64,000 bases of DNA from JBGSYJ01 sp041750915. GTDB taxonomy: Bacteria > Acidobacteriota > Thermoanaerobaculia > Gp7-AA8. Within the stretch, counting starts at the first letter, position 1; every line of letters begins with the position of its first letter. Under the pieces are notes generated by a model, which saw only the letters and a list, made by a program, of their open reading frames with translations, ran no database searches and was not told the origin of the DNA. Below, piece by piece: positions 63,781-64,000 of this stretch. The position numbers and the translations under genes are program-made. The DNA lies in NCBI GenBank assembly GCA_041750915.1, contig JBGSYJ010000285.1:1-64000 (forward strand), read 5' to 3'.

Positions 63781-64000
63781 CGCGCGACCTCATCGATCCT
63801 GAATGCACTGTAGAAAAAGGCGCGATCTCGCAGGAACAGCTCCTTCGCGAGATCGGTGCGCTCAATGATCCGGTCCGCAAATACCTCGGGCCGTCTCCTT
63901 GGAACGAGCATGTTCCAGTACGCGAGTCGTGCGCCCGGACGGGCGGTGTCAAGGAGACGTCCGTAGAGACGCTCGGTCGTCGCAGGATCGAGATACTCGA
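63777..64000 (-). CDS. Partial DUF3419-like protein (C-terminal 73 residues)
   Basis: Only the C-terminal 73 codons lie in the window; the 5' part is beyond the right edge. The segment EYLDPATTERLYGRLLDTAR, then PGARLAYWNMLVPRRRPEVF and a final FFYSAFRIDEVAR, resembles the end of DUF3419 proteins. That family includes BtaA-like enzymes that transfer an aminocarboxypropyl group from S-adenosylmethionine to diacylglycerol. The identification rests on this short region, so it is tentative. Its stop overlaps the kinase-like gene start. Confidence 0.5.
   Translation of the reverse strand, partial: EYLDPATTERLYGRLLDTARPGARLAYWNMLVPRRRPEVFADRIIERTDLAKELFLRDRAFFYSAFRIDEVAR

Overview
The window is GC-rich chromosomal DNA from a free-living, respiring, Gram-negative-type bacterium. 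Evidence for that envelope is an outer-membrane beta-barrel protein, an OmpA-type peptidoglycan-binding domain, lipoproteins and several exported metallopeptidases. Eukaryote-like Ser/Thr kinases, winged-helix regulators fused to FHA or TPR domains, large secreted M14/M16/M3 peptidases and a fused aspartokinase-homoserine dehydrogenase fit Acidobacteriota (perhaps the Thermoanaerobaculia side). That placement is inference from gene content only; the window holds no rRNA or tRNA. No phage, plasmid, CRISPR or IS transposase gene was seen.

Layout. 0.2-9 kb: MgtE Mg transporter, a ThiF/MoeB-TsaC pair, dodecin, a DUF3052-like protein, an MgtC/DUF4010 membrane protein, a propeller lipoprotein, an L,D-transpeptidase-fold protein and a small secreted protein. 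9.2-14 kb: a leftward glyoxylate-shunt operon (aceB-aceA plus a possible 43-residue ORF) divergent from an ScfR/RamB-type regulator, with matching operator-like sites between them. 14-24 kb: acetyltransferase, DUF983, sulfotransferase, a large M14 carboxypeptidase and an overlapping thrA-thrB-thrC operon. 24.7-41.4 kb: DUF4097-like repeat protein, PilZ, SLC13-type transporter, peroxiredoxin, 5'-3' exonuclease, M16 protease, PAS-GGDEF-EAL protein, M3 dipeptidase, DUF72, a zinc-ribbon membrane protein and a beta-barrel protein. 41.4-51.3 kb: a signalling island with two membrane Ser/Thr kinases (one carrying a C-terminal OmpA domain), an exported JAMM-type protein, a winged-helix/FHA protein, a winged-helix/TPR protein and an alpha/beta-hydrolase/metallo-beta-lactamase fusion. 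51.6-55.7 kb: DUF1287, E1 alpha/beta of a 2-oxoacid dehydrogenase and a divergent LacI regulator. 55.9-64 kb: a compact, unassigned lipid or natural-product locus (GNAT, OleC-like acyl-AMP ligase, UbiA-like enzyme, Rph-like dikinase) facing a polyprenol/phytol-kinase-like gene coupled to a DUF3419-like gene cut by the window edge.

The most striking non-coding feature is the density of intergenic palindromes. Several families recur. Two share the outer tip TGTCATCC(C/T)GAGC but have different cores, and both also occur as internally deleted miniature forms. Other families are built from short tandem heptamers arranged as large inverted repeats, each with its own heptamer. Some supply the last codons or stop of a gene, one may supply a ribosome-binding site, and one contains an intrinsic terminator.

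Another recurring pattern is a -10-like hexamer 6-8 nt before the start codon in genes lacking a Shine-Dalgarno sequence, which suggests leaderless transcripts are common here.
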